Shown: positions 58,596 through 64,000 of the stretch, one piece after another
Numbering within the stretch: position 1 is the stretch's first letter
How the letters are laid out: each line of letters opens with the position of its first letter
Origin: Dysidea avara
Taxonomy: Eukaryota > Porifera > Demospongiae > Dictyoceratida > Dysideidae
DNA: 64,000 bases
Assembly: GCF_963678975.1 (NCBI RefSeq)
Contig: NC_089279.1
Span: 31,460,660 to 31,524,659 of the forward strand
Direction: 5' to 3'
Notes under the pieces: generated by a model
What the model saw: the letters and a program-made list of their open reading frames with translations, nothing else
Database searches by the model: none
What the model was told of the DNA's origin: nothing
Translations under genes and position numbers: made by a program

Positions 58596-60815
58596 CTGCT
58601 ACGGGCTGCTAAGAGAGTTTCAAAAGGCGAGTGATTTTCGGCTAGGCAAAAAGAACTTTGTGTTCAATATCTACCGTTTAGCTGCTTTTTGTCTTTTATA
58701 AATTAAATTAGGTTAAAAAAAAAAGAAAAAATCTACCGCTACTCAGTACAAACAAAAGCTGTGTTGACTGCCCAGTAATCATGGATAAATAAACCGGCAG
58801 TCAGTGCGCTAGCAGAGACGGAGTATGTCTAATATCTATGATGTCACATATGCCAAGGTACCGCCACTGGACACATTGTCATTGATCACGTCATCGAGTT
58901 GTAGGTGATCGTTGCGGCCTTTATTTATTTATCAAGACTCACGGTAGTGAGTCGCGCGGCCAGTAAAGCAGAAACGCGCGCCGCAGACAATAAATGACGC
59001 GACCACTACGTGAGGATTTTACAAGAACGAACGTTGTCAAATTCGGCCTTCCTGTGATCCACCCGTCATTTACGCTATCCCTCTGAAACTCTGGAGTTGA
59101 ACTCATCGTATCACTAGTAACTACCACACAAGCAGTGAAGCAAATCCATGCCGATTGTTTCGTGATCGAGGTTGCCGACATCAAAGGGGAAGTTTCTTTT
59201 TTTTTTATCGCATGCGGTTAGACGCAACCGCAGGTGTATGCCTTGCGTTCCTTTGTGCATTCCGAACATTGATCGCCCTGTTATCGCTTCAGTATTCACT
59301 CAATCACCTCAAGATTCACATCATCGATTTCACCATACATGATTACCCTACAGTCGTGATTTCAGCACCAAACGAAGTTTCAGTCGTCCTCAGTCGACCT
59401 ACAGGCCAAATACAAATCCCAGATTGTTGTTTTCCGCAATACTCGCTTGGCATGTAGGGCAATGTGTCTTTAAACTGTTCTAAAAGTTTCGTTCAGATTG
59501 AAACATTTGTTTTCGAGAATGGCTAGTTTGAAATTTGAATTTAGTCGCCCTCACGTCATTTGCTCTCTAAGAATTTTACTCGGAATTTAAAGAATGACGC
59601 AGAGCACAACTGCGGTCACTGGGTATTGATGAACTGGCGCTCTATGTAGTTAATCAGTACATATAGCCACCAAGAAGTGTGCTGCCATAGATTATAGTCC
59701 ATAGATATAATCTATGGTGCTGCATATACCATCCTTCGTTTTGAAATTAGTCGCCCCCACATAATTTGTCCTCTAAGGGCGCGGCTTAAAGAATGACACA
59801 AAAGAGTACAACTGCGGTTACCAGTTGTTGACACAAGCTGTGAGTAATTAGCACATGTAGCTAGCTTAAAAGGAAGTGTGCAAAATCGCCTAATACAATT
59901 GTCACCATGCATTATTGCATTTTATAGCACCCCCACACAAAATTACACATGTAATTACAACATACAGAGGAGACACATGAATACCAAACACTTTTCACAA
60001 CAATAATGTAAGAATTGTACAATAATGACTGTAATATAACTGCTATGCAAATGTTTTCCAGTGGCCCGCCATGGTAGCGAGTCTCACATGACGGCATGTA
60101 TATTCATCCAAACACAATGGGAGTAATGAGTGAGTATGATGACAACAAGTTGGTATGACTCCATTTGTAGAATCCAGATGAGTGGGTGTGGCTCCAGTAT
60201 GTCTAAACAGTTAACAAACATTCCTGTTATAAATACGTGCTAGAGTTGCAATATAATAGCATAGTATTTAAATGCAATAATACATAGTCTCCATTGCATC
60301 ACTATCAAACGACACTAAGTGGAGGATATTCTTGCATCTCTAGTATGTACACTCTATCAGTACAACCTGTCTTAATGGCCACTAGTATAGAACCACTCTT
60401 GAAAAGCCAATTCCAATTGAGAATTTATACACTGTTACCTGCTGAATGAGTGAAGGAGGCAATAAACAAGTTCCACCGTAATTTATACACGTGATCTGAT
60501 CCTGTATATTCTGTCAGTGGATGAGATCCACTTGGCCGGGACAAAATGTGACTCAAGTGCCCTGGATGATCCATACTCAACCAACTTATGACCCAGTGGC
60601 ACAATGGAACTGACTATTTATAGAGAAAACAATTATATTTATTTCTAAGATGTGTGGATGTGTGGACACATTACAACACATTACATGTACATACAAGACA
60701 TGCTACGTACTGTTTTAGCATTTCAAGTCACCACATTATACACGTACCAGTCAACAATGCTTCATAGTGCCCATCAGTAAACCGAAAAGTTACAAAAAAT
60801 AAAAATTCACATAAG
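58596..60815. other. No recognised gene; CpG-rich stretch 58940-59450
   Basis: CpG-rich sequence around 58940-59450 with overlapping open frames on both strands, none familiar; perhaps a promoter or an exon of an unrecognised gene. A related pair of segments, AAATTAGTCGCCC... near 59540 and 59740, suggests a local duplication (both followed by CTCTAAG and GGTTAC/GGTCAC). Confidence 0.35.
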
Positions 60816-60996
60816 TACAATGAAACCTCATTAATATGGCAGGCTGTGGGACCAAAAAATTTGGCCTGAATAACAAGGTGGCCTTATTAATGAGGTCATA
60901 AGTAATGCTTAGCTATATTTGGGACCTACTAGAGGTGGCCAATATAATGAGGTGGTCTTATTAAAGAGGTGGCCACTAAGTGAGGTTTCACTGTAC
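60816..60996. mobile_element. MITE with CARTGAAACCTCA ends
   Basis: TACAATGAAACCTCATTAAT at the left and, reversed, TACAGTGAAACCTCACTTAG at the right, with GTGGCC/GAGGTGG repeats inside. It resembles the stretches at 18950, 20930 and 61780-61860. From 60997 to 62007 no gene is recognised. Confidence 0.6.
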
Positions 60997-62007
60997 ATAT
61001 ACTGTAGTTCACAATATTGTGAACAATATTAATGGTTAACAATATACACTGAAATCTGCAGGTCACTTCTTGTGGAAGATTGCTCTCTACACAAAATGAC
61101 ACATTCAGAGATTGTATTTAGATGGATGATACAGTAACGCATTGTGACTTCAATACTCGTGATGTGTCACTGCTAGGCAGCAACCATATACACGGCACTG
61201 CCACATCGCACTTGCTCGCACACACAATTTTGCTAAAGATTTTACAAATAGATAATTAAGGGGTGTGGCAACTAGCTGTTTCACTCGCAAGACTGTGTGG
61301 CAGCTGTTTCCCTTTTGTACAAGTGGCCACCAAGACAGGTCCACTGTGGATGAAAGCCAGGTATTAGATATTTGGTATTTCATGTGTTGAAGACATTCCA
61401 GGGCTTCTGGTAGTCTCAAATCTCACCACAGTTTAACTCAGGCAGTGTTGTGGTCACCACTTAACTACTGGAATGCTGTGTTATGTTCATCTTATGCTTG
61501 GCTACTATATTGTAGAACTGAAATGGATACTCTGAAAAATATATCCTATGGATAATGACTTCATCACTTTCTTCATCAGGAGCTTATAAGGACCAATAGT
61601 GAAACTTTTTACACTTGGGGCTGACAGTCAACTGCCTATGTCTGAAGCAGTGCTTTTGGTGCTCTAACAGATTGGCTGCCCCCTTGCTGCCAGCACTCAC
61701 TGTCTCATACGCTGTCATACACTAAATCCATGTCTATAGCCAGTTAGAACAGCATGCTTCTTACCTTTTAAGGCCGCATAATGCAGCCACCTCTTTAAAA
61801 GGCAAGGTCAGAAAATTTTGTCCCTACGGCCTGAATAATGACCAGCTTTCACTGTACTATTAGTGATTAGTGATCATGGGGGATTATTTATTAAGATACT
61901 AAGATATACAAACGCTACAACCTCTAAATATAGCAGTAAATTTTTTACCCTGGTCCAATGTCTCGTAATAATCGTGACTTCGTGAGAGACTGTACTGTGA
62001 CAAATAC

Positions 62008-64000
62008 GGTGGGGACTATTCTACGGAACGGAACGGAACGGAACGGAATGATGGACTAAACTGTGGAACGGAATGCTTTCTCAGATTGAAGCTTGCAGCT
62101 TACCATTGCTGTACAAGTTATCAGTGGCACTTCCAGCAGGTAATCAAACGTTACCCCAAGAAAGATAAAACGAATTTAAGGATCGATTGTGGGTTCTTGT
62201 TGGTTGTCATTAGTAACGAAGTACTAATTGTGGGAATAGCTGACTCAGTGTGTTCATCTTCGGATATATCAAGTAGGGAACTAATGCATGACTTGTTTTT
62301 ACTAGTATGTGAGTTATTTTTACTTACTTGACTTTAGAATGTACAGTCTGAGGCCCAGCCTTTCTAATCGGCATAAATCAGTATGTGTATAGCTACACTA
62401 CAAAGGAAACAAGTATGGTGACAAGCTGAATCAACTCAGTCTAAGCAGAATCTAAAGGAATTTTGTGCAGTGTGTGAGGAGCAAACATTCAGATACCTCA
62501 AGGAGGCTATATTGTGTGAACATCAATGATTCATTAACAGAGTAGTGGACTATTGTCAGATATCTCAGCCTGAGTACTGAGTTAAATTCTGGATGGGGTC
62601 TATTTTACAGAATGGAATGCTTTCTGAATCAACTTGCAGCTTGGCTAGCTGCTATCATTGCTGAAATTGCATTTTATCAGTGGAACCTCCAGGAAAATGG
62701 AATAGGATAATTATAAAACATTAATTGATTGTTTAGGTAATCATGACTTTATTCAGTCTAATAAACAAATTATATGGTTGATTGAGTGAGGTATCACTTT
62801 CAGAATGTTCAAACGACCAGTGATGAGATGCATGGATTCATCGAATTTTTGTTGTGGTTGGAGACATTAAATATCCAAAAGCAAACTGACTGTATAATAT
62901 TAATTCACTTTCTTTATATTTTCTCAATTTTGAGCCTGTATACAAATAATTGAATTTTCCTTGTCAATAGAAATCCTAGAATAAGATGGGAGAGAAACTT
63001 ATCTTTGTTTACCTATACTGTACAACCAAGAGTTCGTAATACTGATTTGTATGGGAGAGAGTGTCTAACTCTCAGTATGGCCTGTACAAACACCCTGCGT
63101 AAAGTTCACCTTTCATCAAATCAACACCTTTACTGGGGGATAGAAAACTGTTGATTAGTGTTGCTGAAGAAGGTAAAGCCTTTGTTCTGAAATAAGGCCG
63201 AGGTGTTACTTTAAGCAGGGTGTTTGGTGAATACATTCAAGTTAGACACTCCACCTTATTATGAACCCTTGGTACAACTTCAAAGGAAAATGAAGAAAAC
63301 ATACAGATGAATCAATAAAATCACTACAGTAGGGTGAATTACAGACTAGTGAGATCTTGGTTAATTAATGACAGTGGTTGGAGATTAAGTGTGGTAGCTT
63401 CTTGTTCTTGAATATGTTGCAAAGTGGAAGTACACATCAAAATGGGATATCAATTTCATTATGAAAAATTTGTATACATAAATAATCTAGCATTACTATT
63501 TCATTTGTCCTCCACTTAAACATGCTACAACAGTACTAGTGTCAGTACATTGGCAGTGAGTCTACCTTGAAATTTCAACTCTAGAGTAGATCCAACACAG
63601 GACAGCCCGCACTGTAACAAATGCATGTGATCCCATTGTAATTTCATGGACCAGCTGGACTGGGAATCACTTGAAAATAGACGAACAAATTTAACCTGTT
63701 TTGTTTGAAGTGAAGCATGTGAAATGTTACACTTAAGAAATCCTAGGATTCTTAGGTGGTATGTAATTAATGTGAGTGTTCCATTTCAGGTCTGACTAGA
63801 TACATTGAAATTACACACACATCCTGGTCCAAATCACGTTTGCCTGGTGGCTACAGGCATGGTTTCACATGCGGCTTATAATAGAGATTTGGCTGATCTT
63901 GGAGTTTTGGCATTTAGCCTGATTCAAGGCTAGCAGTCAGACACATCCTTGAATTGTGCAACAGATAAAATCAGCTCACTATTGAATACGGCATTAGTCC
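62008..64000. mobile_element. Second copy of the GGTGGGG-CTATTCTACGG element, running off the right edge
   Basis: It matches 35026 to about 37017 in the same orientation with few differences by eye, including the inner degenerate terminus and the inner CAAGAGTTCGTAAT MITE-like stretch. The right end lies beyond position 64000, so neither its inverted end nor its target duplication can be read. Confidence 0.85.

Overview
This window is eukaryotic and animal-like. It has intron-rich genes with GT..AG junctions, an AT-rich background and a very dense load of transposable elements. The gene content (multi-exon dolichol kinase, a class A GPCR, a CARD plus coiled-coil protein, an apolipoprotein L-like locus) points to a metazoan. 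Short introns and thick MITE litter suggest a non-bilaterian such as a demosponge, but the sequence alone does not prove this. I saw no rRNA, tRNA or CRISPR.

Layout. Positions 1-15819 (minus strand) hold thirteen exons of a dolichol kinase (DOLK) gene whose 3' end lies beyond the left edge. A 7.6-kb intron of this gene contains a GPCR-like gene on the same strand, an apolipoprotein L-like locus on the opposite strand, and two MITEs. Another DOLK intron is almost entirely a CA-type satellite. Positions 16000-22000 are non-coding with several inverted-repeat elements. A small two-exon coiled-coil gene lies at 22076-22696, and a near-identical duplicate lies at 45850-46473. The stretch 23240-33120 is a field of repeats: a remnant Ty3/Gypsy pol, MITEs, a tandem array, foldback elements and a 271-bp exact tandem duplication.

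Positions 33650-43600 are a Russian-doll insertion complex. A LINE fragment holds a second LINE fragment and a terminal-inverted-repeat element. That element holds a Ty3/Gypsy LTR element, which itself holds two non-autonomous elements. The undisturbed version of the outer LINE site is present at 57950-58595. A minus-strand gene of twelve exons at 49594-54166 encodes a CARD followed by an unknown domain and a long coiled coil. The end of the window (55150-64000) has a LINE remnant, unassigned CpG-containing sequence, and a second copy of the inverted-repeat element running off the right edge.

How the genes relate. DOLK makes dolichyl phosphate for protein glycosylation in the ER. The CARD/coiled-coil protein has the architecture of a signalling scaffold. 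No operon-like or pathway linkage between neighbours is evident; most of the window's structure is explained by insertion of mobile elements.
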